Shown: positions 15,746 through 25,542, counted from the stretch's first letter. The stretch is DNA of 54,697 bases from Chloroflexota bacterium (GCA_019873665.1 JAIOAV010000021.1:1-54697), one strand, 5' to 3'. Numbers and translations: made by a program. Notes: a model not told the origin generated them from the letters alone.

Positions 15746-18220
15746 ATGCATATCCACCACGGCAAACGGCTCATCCTGCGTATCACGCTGATCGCGCTGG
15801 CGCTGGCCGCCGTCGCCGGCGGCGTGTGGCTGCTGCTCACGCTGCCCGACCCGCGCCATCTAGAGCAGCGCGGCTCCACCGAGACGCTCAAGATCTATGA
15901 CCGCAATGGCGTGCTGCTCTACGAGTGGCTGGAGCCGCTGGAAGGGAAGCACAGCTACGTGCCGCTGGCGCAGATCCCGCGCGCCCTGCAGCTCGCCACC
16001 ATCGCCACCGAAGACGCCAGCTTCTACGCCAATCCGGGCGTGGACTGGCGCGGCATCCTCCGCTCCGCCTATCTCAACCTGCGTTACCGGCGCATCGTCG
16101 CCGGCGGTAGCACCATCACCCAGCAGCTCGCCCGCATCTTGCTCATGTCGCCAGGGGAGCGCTGGGAGCGCTCCTGGTCACGCAAGATCCGCGAAGCAGT
16201 GCTGGCGCTGCGCATCACGCAGCTCTACAGCAAAGATCAAATCCTGGAACTGTACCTGAACCACTCGTATTATGGCAACTGGGCATTCGGCGTGCAAGCA
16301 GCCGCCGAGGCGTATTTCGGCAAGCACGTCGCCGAGTTGGACCTGGCGGAGTGCGCCCTGCTGGCGGGCCTGCCGCAATCGCCCACCGCCTACAATCCGC
16401 TGCACGACCCGGATGCGGCCCGTGCGCGGCAGCATACCGTCCTGGGGCTGATGGTCAAAGCGGGCTATCTGGACGAGGCGGAGGCGGCCCTGGCGCGGGA
16501 AGAACCGCTGCGCTACGCCGCCGCATCGTTCGCCATCGAAGCGCCTCATTTCGCCTCCTATGTGCGTGAGCAACTGGTCGCCACCTACGGCCTGGAGGCC
16601 GTGTCGTATGGCGGCTGGCAGGTGTATACCACGCTGGACCTGGAAGCGCAACGCGCCGCCGAGCGGATCGTCCGCTATCATCTGGCGCGGCTGCGGGAAA
16701 AGGAGCGCGAGGGGATTGACCACAATGTGCACAACGCCGCTGTCGTGGCGCTCGACCCCGCCAGCGGCGAGATTCTGGCGATGGTGGGCAGCCCCGACTA
16801 TTTCGACGCCAGCATTGACGGCGCGGTGAATACCGCGCTGGCCCACCGTCAGCCCGGCTCTTCCATCAAGCCGATCACATACGCCACTGCGCTGGCCTCC
16901 GGCTATACGCCGGCAACCGTGATCTACGACGTGCGTCAGTCGTTTCTCACCCGCGAGGGGGACGCCTATGTGCCGGAGAACTATGACCAGCTGTACCATG
17001 GCCCCATCTCGCTGCGGCGCGCGCTGGCAACCTCCTCCAACGTGGCCGCCGTCAGCGTCCTGGATGACGTCGGCCTGCCGGCGATGCTGGCCACGGCGCG
17101 GGCTATGGGGCTGAACCTCTACGGCGACCCGGAGCGATATGGCCTCTCGCTGACGCTAGGCGGCGGCGAGGTGCGCCTGCTGGACCTGACCGTCGCGTAT
17201 GGGGCGTTTGCCACCGGCGGCGAGCGGGTGCAGCCCGTGGCCGTGCGGCGCATCGTGGACGCGCGCGGGGAGGTCATCTACGAGGCGGGCACGCCAACGC
17301 GCGACCGCGTGCTGGACCCGCGCGTGGCATACCTGATCACCGACATCCTGGCCGATGATACGGCGCGCATCCCCGCTTTTGGCGAGCGCAGCGTCCTCTA
17401 TCTGGGCCGCCCGGCAGCGGTCAAGACCGGCACCACCACCGACTGGCACGATAACTGGACGATCGGCTATACGCCGGACTTGGTGGTGGGCGTCTGGGCG
17501 GGCAATGCCGACAACACGCCCATGAACCGCATCTCAGGTGTGGCTGGCGCCGCGCCCATCTGGCACGACGTGATGGATGAGCTACTCAAGGGGAAACCAG
17601 CGCGCGCGTTCGCCGTGCCGGAAGGGATCGTGCAAGTGGAGGTATGCGCCGAGTCGGGGCTGCTGCCGAACGCCGCATGTCCGCACCGCGTATATGAGCA
17701 GTTCATCGCCGACACCACGCCCACCGAGACGTGCGACCAGCACCGTGTCTACCGGCTGGACGCAGCCACCGGCCAGCCGGCCACCGCCGACACACCCTCC
17801 GAGCGCGTGGTGCAGCGCGTCTTTTACATCCCGCCGCCGATGGCGGCGGCGTGGGCGCGGGAGCAGGGAATCCCGCAGCCGCCGGACGCGGCGGTGGCTG
17901 CGCCCGTCGCGCCGCGCGTCAGCCGCCCATTGCTGGAGATCATCCAGCCGGACCCGAACGCGACCTATGTGTTGAGCCGCGAGCTGCCTGCTTCGGCGCA
18001 GGCAGCGGAGATCGCCGCTCGCTGGAACGGGGAGGCAACCCCGCGCCAGATCACGTTGCTGCTGGATGGCGCGCCGCTGGCCACGCTGTCGCAAGCCCCG
18101 TACCGCGTCTGGTGGACGCTGACGCCCGGCGCGCACACGGTAGCCGCCGTCGCGATAGATACGGCGGGGCAGACGATCACCAGCGCGCCACTGGCATTCA
18201 CGGTCGAGGCGGGGCGGTAG
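15746..18220 (+). CDS. pbpC: Bifunctional penicillin-binding protein, PBP1C-like
   Basis: An 824-residue class A PBP. After a cytoplasmic tail there is one transmembrane helix (~10-33). The GT51 glycosyltransferase domain follows, with its catalytic Glu89 in ATEDASFY and the GGSTITQQL motif. The transpeptidase has SxxK at 372-375, SSN at 430-432 and KTG at 560-562, so both activities look intact. The C-terminal part has the CxxSGLLPNxxCPH pattern and a final beta domain (~735-824) typical of PBP1C (BiPBP_C). It polymerises and cross-links peptidoglycan outside the membrane. The start follows GGGGAG. It lies 107 bp after the amidase-like gene, plausibly the same unit. Confidence 0.93.
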   Translation: MHIHHGKRLILRITLIALALAAVAGGVWLLLTLPDPRHLEQRGSTETLKIYDRNGVLLYEWLEPLEGKHSYVPLAQIPRALQLATIATEDASFYANPGVDWRGILRSAYLNLRYRRIVAGGSTITQQLARILLMSPGERWERSWSRKIREAVLALRITQLYSKDQILELYLNHSYYGNWAFGVQAAAEAYFGKHVAELDLAECALLAGLPQSPTAYNPLHDPDAARARQHTVLGLMVKAGYLDEAEAALAREEPLRYAAASFAIEAPHFASYVREQLVATYGLEAVSYGGWQVYTTLDLEAQRAAERIVRYHLARLREKEREGIDHNVHNAAVVALDPASGEILAMVGSPDYFDASIDGAVNTALAHRQPGSSIKPITYATALASGYTPATVIYDVRQSFLTREGDAYVPENYDQLYHGPISLRRALATSSNVAAVSVLDDVGLPAMLATARAMGLNLYGDPERYGLSLTLGGGEVRLLDLTVAYGAFATGGERVQPVAVRRIVDARGEVIYEAGTPTRDRVLDPRVAYLITDILADDTARIPAFGERSVLYLGRPAAVKTGTTTDWHDNWTIGYTPDLVVGVWAGNADNTPMNRISGVAGAAPIWHDVMDELLKGKPARAFAVPEGIVQVEVCAESGLLPNAACPHRVYEQFIADTTPTETCDQHRVYRLDAATGQPATADTPSERVVQRVFYIPPPMAAAWAREQGIPQPPDAAVAAPVAPRVSRPLLEIIQPDPNATYVLSRELPASAQAAEIAARWNGEATPRQITLLLDGAPLATLSQAPYRVWWTLTPGAHTVAAVAIDTAGQTITSAPLAFTVEAGR

Positions 18221-18235
18221 AGACGCGCCTCCAGA

Positions 18236-19369
18236 TCAAGAGTTAGAGTCTGCCAGCGCCTCTTCCAGCACCGCGAGCGTCTCGCAGGCGCAGCGCTGCC
18301 ACGAAAAGCGCGCCGCCCGCTCCAAGCCACGTGCTACCAGCTCACGTTGCAGCGGCGCATCTACCAGCACGCGCGCCAACGCCGCCGCCCACGCCGCCAC
18401 GTCGGTCGGGGCCACCAGGAGCGCCGCATCGCCCGCCACCTCCGGCAGCGAGCTGGCGTCCGCCGCCACCACCGGCACGCCGCAGGCCATCGCCTCCAAC
18501 AACGGCAGACCGAATCCCTCGTAGAGGCTGGGCATGACAAAGCACGCCGCGCCCGTGTAAAGCGCCGCGAGATCCGCCTGCGCCACGTAACCGGGGAAGA
18601 TCACCTCCCGCTCCAGCCCCAGCTCGCGCACGTGCCCCGCGAGGCGGCCATACATCCATCCCCGCTTGCCTGCCAGCACCAACAGCGGCCACTCCCCGTG
18701 GGGCGGCGGCTGCTGGCGCAGCAGCGCGTATGCCTCCACGAGGCGCGTCAGGTTCTTGCGCGGGTGGAGCGTGCCCACATAGAGGATGTACCCGGGCATG
18801 AGGCCATAGCGTGCCAACGTCGCAGTCAGCCGTGCGCTATCGCGCACCGGCGCGATCGCTGGGTCGCGCCCCGGATAGACGACGGTGATCTTGGCAGCAG
18901 GGACGCCATAGTGTGCTACCAGGTCGCGCTGTGTCGCCACCGAGTCGGCGATGACCCGCGTCGCGACCCGCGCGTTGTAGCGCGTGGAGAGGTCGAGATA
19001 CCAGCGGGAGAGAATGGGATGTGCCTGCGGGTAATAGAGATAACCGAGGTCGTGCACCGTTACCACGCTGCGGCGGGGATGGATGACAGGCAGCACGTGC
19101 GACGGCACAAAGAGGAGGTCGGGCGGCTGCCGTAGCATCTCCCATGACAGACGCAGGTGCGTCCAGAGACGCGGGAAGGGCATCAGCCGCTCCTGGACGT
19201 TCCCCCGCGCCGCAAAGAGGTCGGACCGTGGCGCCGCGTTATAGTACAGGCGGATGGCGTGCGCGTCTGCCAGCGGCAGCAGGTGGCGGATGAGCTGGTA
19301 GGAATAGTTCTCCGTGCCGGTGCGTTGCGCCGTGACGGCGCGGCTGGCGTCAATGCCGATGGTCGCCAT
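18236..19369 (-). CDS. Glycosyltransferase family 4
   Basis: A 377-residue GT-B fold glycosyltransferase. The N-terminal acceptor half is followed by GYILYVGTLHPRKNL near residue 200, and the C-terminal nucleotide-sugar half carries MPSLYEGFGLPLLEAMACGVPVV, the GT4 E-x7-E signature. It probably adds a hexose to a lipid- or polysaccharide-linked acceptor at the inner face of the membrane. No signal peptide is seen. Its ATG lies two bases after the mevalonate kinase stop, so the pair is one transcription unit. It is convergent with the PBP gene, 15 bp away. The sugar is not predictable. Confidence 0.92.
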   Translation of the reverse strand: MATIGIDASRAVTAQRTGTENYSYQLIRHLLPLADAHAIRLYYNAAPRSDLFAARGNVQERLMPFPRLWTHLRLSWEMLRQPPDLLFVPSHVLPVIHPRRSVVTVHDLGYLYYPQAHPILSRWYLDLSTRYNARVATRVIADSVATQRDLVAHYGVPAAKITVVYPGRDPAIAPVRDSARLTATLARYGLMPGYILYVGTLHPRKNLTRLVEAYALLRQQPPPHGEWPLLVLAGKRGWMYGRLAGHVRELGLEREVIFPGYVAQADLAALYTGAACFVMPSLYEGFGLPLLEAMACGVPVVAADASSLPEVAGDAALLVAPTDVAAWAAALARVLVDAPLQRELVARGLERAARFSWQRCACETLAVLEEALADSNS

Positions 19370-19371
19370 CG

Positions 19372-20307
19372 TCAGGCCACCGTGGTTACCAGCACGCGCG
19401 CCGCGCCCGCCGCCTGCAGTGCGGCGATGACCTCCGCCTCGCCGCCAGGCTCCAGCAGCGCGATCATGTTGCCGCCGCGCCCCGCGCCCACCAGCTTGGC
19501 CCCCGGCGCGCCCGCATCCTGCGCCGCCGCGATCAGCCGCTCCAGCTCCGGCGCAGAGACGCCCATCTCGCGTAAGAGCGCCTGATTGCGCTGCATCAGC
19601 GGGCCGAGCGCGACCACGTCCCCGGCCTCGATGGCACGGCGCGCTGCCACAACCACCGTGCCAATGGCGTCAAAAAGCGCGTCGTAGCGGGCGGGGTCCG
19701 CCTGCCAGGCCGCGCGCACGTCGCCGACGGCCACCCGTGTCGGGCTGTAGATGCCGGTGTCGGCAATCGCCAGCCGAAAGGCGCGCCCCACGCGAAAGCG
19801 CTCCATCCCCTGCCCGCGCACGAAATACACTGGCTGCTCGTGCGCGATGACGGTATTATCCACGCCGCTGGGCGTGCCATGGTGGATGATCTCGGTCTCG
19901 TACACGATGCGCGAGACCTCGTCCGGCGGAAGCGGCGCGCCCAGATGCATGGCCAGCGCCCGCACCAGCGCCGTCGCCACCGCCGCGCCGCTCCCCATAC
20001 CCCGCCCGATCGGGATGTCTGAGCGGATGGTGATGCGCAGATCAGGCGGCGACGCGAGGCCGAGACGCGCCAGCGTGTTGCGCGCCGTCACCTCCAGCGC
20101 GCGCATGGCGTCGCTGGGCGGCGCGCCCAGCACATGTGTCTCGCCCAGGTCCGCAGCAACCAGCGTCAGGCCGCTGCCGGGTGGCGCGTCCTGCACCGTC
20201 GCCTGCGCGCGCACCTGCGCCACCGGCGCGGCGATGGCCGGCCGGCCATAGACGACAGCGTGCTCGCCAAAGAGGATCACTTTTCCCGGGGCGTATGCGA
20301 TGGCCAT
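19372..20307 (-). CDS. mvk: Mevalonate kinase
   Basis: A 311-residue GHMP kinase that phosphorylates mevalonate in isoprenoid synthesis. The N-terminal APGKVILFGEHAVVYG motif is diagnostic for mevalonate kinase. The ATP-binding PIGRGMGSGAAVA loop (~residue 107), GTPSGVDN with the catalytic Asp, and C-terminal GAPGAKLVGAGRGG complete the family set. The start at 20307 has GGGAG upstream; a longer frame upstream crosses a hairpin. It lies downstream of the thiolase/HMGS/HMGR operon on the same strand. Phosphomevalonate kinase and decarboxylase genes are not in the window. Confidence 0.94.
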   Translation of the reverse strand: MAIAYAPGKVILFGEHAVVYGRPAIAAPVAQVRAQATVQDAPPGSGLTLVAADLGETHVLGAPPSDAMRALEVTARNTLARLGLASPPDLRITIRSDIPIGRGMGSGAAVATALVRALAMHLGAPLPPDEVSRIVYETEIIHHGTPSGVDNTVIAHEQPVYFVRGQGMERFRVGRAFRLAIADTGIYSPTRVAVGDVRAAWQADPARYDALFDAIGTVVVAARRAIEAGDVVALGPLMQRNQALLREMGVSAPELERLIAAAQDAGAPGAKLVGAGRGGNMIALLEPGGEAEVIAALQAAGAARVLVTTVA

Positions 20308-20354
20308 GGATGCTCCCGATGACAGGCGCTTTGCGACCAACGTAAGCCATCCTG

Positions 20355-20399
20355 AAAAACGATCAGCTATCAGCACGACCTGACGCTAATAGCTGATCG
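20355..20399 (-). terminator. Candidate rho-independent terminator after the mevalonate operon
   Basis: A perfect 11-bp inverted repeat (CGATCAGCTAT at 20360-20370, ATAGCTGATCG at 20389-20399) is followed on the minus strand by TTTTT. It lies between the DUF35 gene and mevalonate kinase. The stem is only moderately GC-rich, so read-through is likely or it may be a repeat remnant. Confidence 0.5.
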
Positions 20400-20450
20400 C
20401 TCCTAGCTCATCGCCTCCTTATGGAGGAGACAGAAGTTGCACATCCACCC

Positions 20451-20537
20451 TGTCATTGCGAGCCGCACCGCGGCGAAGCAATCCCCCTGGGCAGCCGACT
20501 GGAGATTGCTCGGTCGCTTCGCGCCCTCGCAATGACA
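20451..20537. repeat. Palindromic interspersed repeat, copy 3
   Basis: The left arm reads TGTCATTGCGAG...GCGAAGCAATCCCC and the right arm GAGATTGCTC...CTCGCAATGACA, closing a palindrome of about 87 bp. It sits just downstream of the DUF35 gene. Confidence 0.83.
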
Positions 20538-20561
20538 TTGGGGCCTTTCCTGGCCGATCTC

Positions 20562-20963
20562 TCAGGCGCTCTGCAATAGGGGCCGAAACTTGTAGCCGTA
20601 GAGGATGATTCCCTCCTCGCCCTCCTCGCCGAGCTTACGGGTTACCATCTCCACCGGCATGCCGATGCGCACTTGATCCTTGTCCACATCGGTAAGCTGC
20701 GCCGTTACCAGCGGCCCTTCCTCCAGGCGGACCAGCGCCACAGTGTATGGCGCGTATTTCTCAAAGCCCGCCGGCGGCTGGTAGAGAGTCGAAAAGGAAT
20801 AGACCTCGCCGCGCCCGCTAAAGGCGAACGATTCCTTTGCCGGCCCGCTGCATTCCGGGCAAATGTCGCGCGGGGGAAAGAGCTTGGCACCACAGTGTGG
20901 GCACACCTCGCCCACCAGCCCCAGCCGCTGATTCCGCACACGCCACTGTTTTGGAGCCTTCAT
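20562..20963 (-). CDS. DUF35 zinc-ribbon/OB-fold protein of the thiolase-HMGCS complex
   Basis: A 133-residue protein with an N-terminal rubredoxin-like zinc ribbon (CPHCG and CPECSG, residues ~21-39) and a C-terminal OB fold. In archaea DUF35 proteins bind acetoacetyl-CoA thiolase and HMG-CoA synthase in one complex that passes acetoacetyl-CoA between active sites. The gene order here (HMGR, HMGS, thiolase, DUF35) strongly suggests the same role. The ribosome site TTGGAGG precedes the ATG. It lies 147 bp after the thiolase; I see no separate clear promoter in that gap. Confidence 0.9.
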   Translation of the reverse strand: MKAPKQWRVRNQRLGLVGEVCPHCGAKLFPPRDICPECSGPAKESFAFSGRGEVYSFSTLYQPPAGFEKYAPYTVALVRLEEGPLVTAQLTDVDKDQVRIGMPVEMVTRKLGEEGEEGIILYGYKFRPLLQSA

Positions 20964-21110
20964 GATTTACCTCCAAAGTTTATTGCCTACTTAGGGACAA
21001 TCTCTATTGTGTCTCCCAGGGCACGGTGTGGCGGTGATGTGAGTCTTGTTCTGCCGGGCAATGCCGCTACCCGGCGTTGCTCGTCCGCCGCCAAACCCCC
21101 ACCCAACCCG

Positions 21111-22265
21111 CTAGACCCCGGACTCGAGTATGTGCGTGATGATCGTTGCGCCGCTGCCGCCGATGTTCTGCGCCATGCCGAGGCGACAGTCAATCTGATT
21201 CGGCCCCGCCTCGCCGCGCAGTTGCTGCGCCAGCTCTACTACCTGGTAGATACCCGTCGCGCCCACCGGATGGCCGCGCGCCTTCAGACCGCCCATGGTG
21301 CAGATCGGGATGCGGCCTTGCAGCGTGATCTCCCCCTCTTGCGCTAGGCGCACACCCTGGCCGCGCGGCGCAAACCCCGCCGCCTCCAGTGATAGCGCCG
21401 ACATGATGGTGAACGCATCGTGCAGCTCGAACAGGTCAATATCGCCCGGCGTCACCCGCGCCTGCGCATACGCCTTCTGACACGACAGGAATCCCGCTCG
21501 CAGGAACAGGGGATCCGCGCGGTCGTGAATCGCCACGGTGTCGGTCGCCACCGCCGAGGCGCGGATGTGCACCGGCTTGGCGGTGAACTCGCGCGCGCGC
21601 GCCGTCGGTGCCAACACCACCGCTGCCGCCCCGTCGCAGATGGGAGCCGAATCCAACAATCCCACCGGATCGGCGATCATGCGCGACTTGTTGAAGGCCT
21701 CCTCGGTGATCTGCATGTGGAACATGGCGTTCGGGTTGCCCATGGCGTTGCGGTGCGAGTTGATGACGAACCCCGCGAACGCCGACCGGGGCACGTCGTG
21801 CTCGTGCATGTAGCGCCGCATCAGCAGCGCGTTCAGCGCCACAAACGACACCCCCTGCGCCACCTCGTATTCGGCATCTGCCGCCGACGCCAGCGCCGTC
21901 GTCACATCCTCCGCCACCATATCGGTCATCTTCTCCACGCCGCAGATGACCACCACCTCCAACAGCCCGCTGGCCACGGCCAGATAGCCTGCCCGCAGCG
22001 CTGCTGCGCCGGAGGCGCACGCCGCTTCCATGCGAATCGCCTCGACCCCGCGCAGGCCGGCGTGATCAGCAATCAACGCCGCTGCGTGCTCCTGTCCGGA
22101 TAGCTCGCCGGAGGCCATCGTACCCACATAGAGCGCGTCCGGCATCTCCGCCCCGGCGTCCTGCATGGCCGCCCGCACCGCCTGCACGCCCAGGTCCCGC
22201 AGCGAGAGATCCCAGTGTTCGTCAACCGGCACTTGTCCGATGCCGATGATGCTTACCTGCCGCAA
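21111..22265 (-). CDS. Acetyl-CoA acetyltransferase (archaeal-type thiolase)
   Basis: A 384-residue thiolase that condenses two acetyl-CoA to acetoacetyl-CoA. The nucleophilic Cys is in MEAACASGAAAL (~residue 86), ELHDAFTIM supplies the next conserved His, and the C-terminal GGLKARGHPVGATG supplies the third. The form resembles archaeal/SCP2-type thiolases that work with DUF35. The start appears to be TTG at 22265, preceded by GGGGAGG with good spacing, 16 bp after the HMG-CoA synthase stop. This rare start may limit expression relative to its neighbours. Confidence 0.93.
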   Translation of the reverse strand: MRQVSIIGIGQVPVDEHWDLSLRDLGVQAVRAAMQDAGAEMPDALYVGTMASGELSGQEHAAALIADHAGLRGVEAIRMEAACASGAAALRAGYLAVASGLLEVVVICGVEKMTDMVAEDVTTALASAADAEYEVAQGVSFVALNALLMRRYMHEHDVPRSAFAGFVINSHRNAMGNPNAMFHMQITEEAFNKSRMIADPVGLLDSAPICDGAAAVVLAPTARAREFTAKPVHIRASAVATDTVAIHDRADPLFLRAGFLSCQKAYAQARVTPGDIDLFELHDAFTIMSALSLEAAGFAPRGQGVRLAQEGEITLQGRIPICTMGGLKARGHPVGATGIYQVVELAQQLRGEAGPNQIDCRLGMAQNIGGSGATIITHILESGV

Positions 22266-22281
22266 ATAGTCCTCCCCCGCG

Positions 22282-23337
22282 CTAATCCATCAGCAACTTC
22301 TGGCGATAGCGCGCATATAAGGCATAGTCTATCTCGACGCGGCGCGCGATATAGTCGCCGGTGAGCGGGGCGCGATGCCGCCGCTCCACGATCCGATCCG
22401 TCACCACAAAGGAGAACGCATCACTTCCCGCGCCCGACCCAAAGGAGACCAGCAGGATGCGGTCGCCCGGCTGCGCCTGATCCAGCGTCGCCGTCAGCCC
22501 GACGATGGATGAGCCGGCGTAGGTGTTGCCGATACTGCCCACCAGCAGGCCGGCCTTGATCTGCTCCCGCGAAAAGCCCAGCTCTTGCGCCACGCGGGTG
22601 GGAAACTTGAGGTTGGGCTGATGAAACACCGCCGCCGCAAAGTCGCTTGGCGTGTAGCCCAGCTCCTGCAAAAGGCCCCGCGCCGCGTGCGTTACATGAT
22701 GAAAGTACGCCGGGCTGCCGGTGAAGCGGCCGCCATGCTGCGGATAGTGCTGCGCGGCGCGCCGGTAAAAGTCGGGCGTGTCGGTAACGTAGGAGTACGA
22801 ACCCTCCAGATAGGCGAGGCTGTTCTCCCTAGGGCCGATGATATACGCCGCGCCCCCCGCGCCTGCCGTGTACTCGAGGTCGTCGCCGGGACGGCCCTGC
22901 GCCTGATCCATGCCGATCGCCATGGCATAGTCCGCCATGCCCGATCCCACCAATGCCACAGCGGCCTGCATCGCCTCGGTGCCCGCCTTGCAGGCAAACT
23001 CCCAGTCCCCCGCCAGGATGTGCGGCGTCGCGCCGATGGCCTCCGCCACGATCGTGCCGGTTGGCTTGACGGCGTATGGCTTGGACTCGCTCCCCACCCA
23101 CACAGCGCGCAGTTGGTTGGCGGCAATGCCAGCGCGACGCAGCGCGTTGCGCGCCGCCTCAATCGCCATCGTCGCCGGATCTTCGTCGGGCCCCGCCACT
23201 GCTTTTTCCTTGATAGGCGTCTCGGTCTCGCCACCGGCCCACACCCGCGCCACTTCCGTCGCGGGCAGCCGGTAACGCGGTACATACGCCCCATAGCCGA
23301 TAATCCCGACCTCGCGGGCCGGTTTCATGAGCGGCAT
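22282..23337 (-). CDS. mvaS: Hydroxymethylglutaryl-CoA synthase
   Basis: A 351-residue HMG-CoA synthase of the archaeal/bacterial short type, joining acetyl-CoA and acetoacetyl-CoA. The catalytic Cys is in [12 protein letters not shown] (~residue 115), the general-base Glu in [12 protein letters not shown], and the His in [21 protein letters not shown] near residue 270 is also characteristic. The start (MPLMKP) follows AAGGAG and overlaps the end of the HMG-CoA reductase gene by 13 bp, so the two are coupled. Confidence 0.95.
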   Translation of the reverse strand: MPLMKPAREVGIIGYGAYVPRYRLPATEVARVWAGGETETPIKEKAVAGPDEDPATMAIEAARNALRRAGIAANQLRAVWVGSESKPYAVKPTGTIVAEAIGATPHILAGDWEFACKAGTEAMQAAVALVGSGMADYAMAIGMDQAQGRPGDDLEYTAGAGGAAYIIGPRENSLAYLEGSYSYVTDTPDFYRRAAQHYPQHGGRFTGSPAYFHHVTHAARGLLQELGYTPSDFAAAVFHQPNLKFPTRVAQELGFSREQIKAGLLVGSIGNTYAGSSIVGLTATLDQAQPGDRILLVSFGSGAGSDAFSFVVTDRIVERRHRAPLTGDYIARRVEIDYALYARYRQKLLMD

Positions 23338-24623
23338 GTCAACTCCTTCACGATCTCTTGCGCGCGATCCAGGCGCACCACCTTCTCTGCGACCATACGC
23401 GCCACGACGTCATCTACCATTTCGGGTGGTGCGCCCGCCGCGATGGCCAATTGCCGCGCGTGCAGCGCCATATGTCCGCGCTGAATCCCCTCCGCCGCCA
23501 GAGCGCGCAGCGCCGCCAGGTTCTGCGCCAAGCCCACGGCGACGATCACCTCTGCCAGCTCCCGCGCCGTCCGCACGCCCAGTATCTTGAGCGCCAGCCG
23601 TGCCACCGGATGTACTTTGGTGGCGCCACCCACAATGCCCACCGCCATCGGCATCTCCAGCGTGCCCACGAGATCGCCCGCCGCGTTGCGCTCCCAGCGT
23701 GACAGCGAGCGGTATGCGCCATCACGGGCCGCGTAAGCATGGGCGCCCGCCTCGATGGCGCGCCAGTCGTTCCCTGTAGCGATGGTCACCGCATCCACGC
23801 CGTTCATGATCCCCTTGTTGTGCGTCGCGGCGCGATATGGGTCGGCGGCAGCCATGGCATATGCCTCGACGATCCCCTGCGCCACGTCCTCGCCAGGAAA
23901 GCCCTCCTGCGCCAGCGAGGCCATGGGCACGATGCCGCGCGCCCGCGCCAGTCGCCGGTCTGCCAGGTTGGAGAGGATGCGCAGCCGCGTCCGCCCGCCG
24001 GAAATCCGCGCCAGCAGCGGCGCGATCGCCTCCAGCGCCGTGTTGATGGTATTTGCGCCCATGGCGTCGCGCACGTCATAGATGAGGTGCACGATCAGCA
24101 TCGGCCCCACCGCGCTGGATTCGATCACGCGCACCTCCAGGTCCCGCGCGCCGCCGCCCAGCCGCACGATCACTGGATCCTGCCGGTTTGCCAGCGCGAG
24201 CACCTCCTTCCTGGCAGCGAGAAGCTGAAAGCGCGCCGCCCAAGGGTCGGCCACATCGAGGATCTGCACCTGCCCGACCATGATCGGCGCGTCGCTGCCG
24301 GCCTGAAAACCGCCTCCATCGCGCACCAGCCGCGCCGCAAAGCTGGCGCCCGCCACGACAGACGGCTCCTCAATCGCCATCGGCACGAGATAGTCGCGCC
24401 CGTTGATCTGGAAATTGGTGGCAATCCCCAGAGGCAGACCGTAGATGCCGATCACGTTCTCGATCATGCGGTCGCCCTGCGCAGCGGTGAGGCCTGCGGC
24501 GGTCTCCTGGTCGGCCAGGAGCGCGACTTCGTCGTCGCTGAGGTTGGCGAACTCGCGCACGAGCTGCAGCCGCTCGACGCGCGGCATCCTGTAGAATCCG
24601 GAGACGCGGGAGGTGGGTGACAT
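23325..24623 (-). CDS. mvaA: HMG-CoA reductase, class II
   Basis: A 432-residue class II (bacterial, Pseudomonas mevalonii type) reductase that converts HMG-CoA to mevalonate. The [17 protein letters not shown] segment, the catalytic Glu in [25 protein letters not shown], the Lys in [13 protein letters not shown] and the C-terminal [11 protein letters not shown] His are all present. Despite the name degradative, its place with synthase, thiolase and mevalonate kinase argues for biosynthesis. The start at 24623 (MSPTSRV) has AAGGAG five bases upstream. It is the first gene of the operon. Confidence 0.95.
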   Translation of the reverse strand: MSPTSRVSGFYRMPRVERLQLVREFANLSDDEVALLADQETAAGLTAAQGDRMIENVIGIYGLPLGIATNFQINGRDYLVPMAIEEPSVVAGASFAARLVRDGGGFQAGSDAPIMVGQVQILDVADPWAARFQLLAARKEVLALANRQDPVIVRLGGGARDLEVRVIESSAVGPMLIVHLIYDVRDAMGANTINTALEAIAPLLARISGGRTRLRILSNLADRRLARARGIVPMASLAQEGFPGEDVAQGIVEAYAMAAADPYRAATHNKGIMNGVDAVTIATGNDWRAIEAGAHAYAARDGAYRSLSRWERNAAGDLVGTLEMPMAVGIVGGATKVHPVARLALKILGVRTARELAEVIVAVGLAQNLAALRALAAEGIQRGHMALHARQLAIAAGAPPEMVDDVVARMVAEKVVRLDRAQEIVKELTCRS

Positions 24624-24697
24624 ACAGCTCCTTCGGCAAGAATCAGACAAAAATCAGCGAGCCAGGCCCGCTGACAGTTTCTATGCTACATTGGATG

Positions 24698-24777
24698 ACC
24701 TATCATAACCTATCAAGTTTTGCGCGCCGCGCCAACTCGTTTTCCGCTTCCCACACGAGTCTTGGCGTGATAGGTTT
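24698..24777. promoter_or_regulatory. Three ACCTATCA boxes upstream of the mevalonate operon
   Basis: ACCTATCA occurs at 24698-24705 and again at 24708-24715, a 10-bp (one helical turn) period. Its reverse complement occurs at 24768-24775. The nine-base form AACCTATCA/TGATAGGTT is inverted across 52 bp. This is the 244-bp gap before HMG-CoA reductase, and the boxes could be an operator. No clear -35/-10 pair was resolved here. Confidence 0.4.
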
Positions 24778-24812
24778 TGACAGCGATTATGAAATGGCTC
24801 GCGGCGCGCACG

Positions 24813-24841
24813 AAAAACGGGGGCCCCGCAAAGAGGCCCCC
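24813..24841 (-). terminator. Rho-independent terminator of the DUF4013 gene
   Basis: The stem GGGGGCC (24819-24825) / GGCCCCC (24835-24841) with a nine-base loop is followed on the minus strand by a TTTTT run. It lies 27 bp after the DUF4013 stop. Confidence 0.85.
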
Positions 24842-24867
24842 GCCGCGCCGTCGAGGATGGTCTCGCG

Positions 24868-25542
24868 CTATAGCGTCTCGATCGTGTCCAGAGTGCCCGT
24901 TGTCGTCTGCCCCTTGTACACCAGCCCCAGCAGATGCGCCGTAACCAGCGTTGCCCACGGCACAGTGAGGATGACGCCGACGCCGCAAAAGACACCGCCC
25001 ACGATGCTGGCGGCGATCCAGACCAGGACCGACACGATGAGGGCGATGATATAATTGCCGAGGTTGCGGCCGATGTACCGAAAGATCTCACCAAAGCGGA
25101 AGAACGAGGCAAAATCCTCGGTTACCGCGTACTGCGTGACGGCCGCCGGCAGCACGATGCCGACCAGCAGGCCCCACAGGGAGGTCAGGCAACCAAAGCA
25201 CAAACCGATGATGTTGAGGCCACCGCTGCTATAGCCATACTCGTAGCTGCTTGACCAGTCTCCCCCAAAGACACTTGCCAGACAGATGAAGATCAGCATC
25301 GGGATAGCATAGATGAGATTGCCGATCACCACCAGCAGACCCTTGACGAAATAGTCGCCAAAGTCGGACCAGTCCGGCAGCGGCAGCTCCTGATCCGCGA
25401 TCACCTTCTTGAGCTGGCGGACGCCCCATCCGATCAGCGCCAGGTTGATGATCGGGACGACGCCGACGATGCCTGCAATCAGAAGCTTTTGCAGCCACTC
25501 GTCATCCTTGAACGGAAACGTCAACGATCTTTCCAGGTCCAT
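24868..25542 (-). CDS. DUF4013 multi-pass membrane protein
   Basis: A 224-residue integral membrane protein matching DUF4013. The N-terminal SLTFPFKDDEWLQKLLIAG pattern is typical. About five or six hydrophobic helices follow, two of them Gly-rich, with an acidic EDFASFFRFGEI loop near residue 148. Function of the family is unknown. The start at 25542 has AAGGAGGAGG upstream and lies below a strong promoter. It is a single-gene unit closed by a terminator. Confidence 0.85.
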   Translation of the reverse strand: MDLERSLTFPFKDDEWLQKLLIAGIVGVVPIINLALIGWGVRQLKKVIADQELPLPDWSDFGDYFVKGLLVVIGNLIYAIPMLIFICLASVFGGDWSSSYEYGYSSGGLNIIGLCFGCLTSLWGLLVGIVLPAAVTQYAVTEDFASFFRFGEIFRYIGRNLGNYIIALIVSVLVWIAASIVGGVFCGVGVILTVPWATLVTAHLLGLVYKGQTTTGTLDTIETL

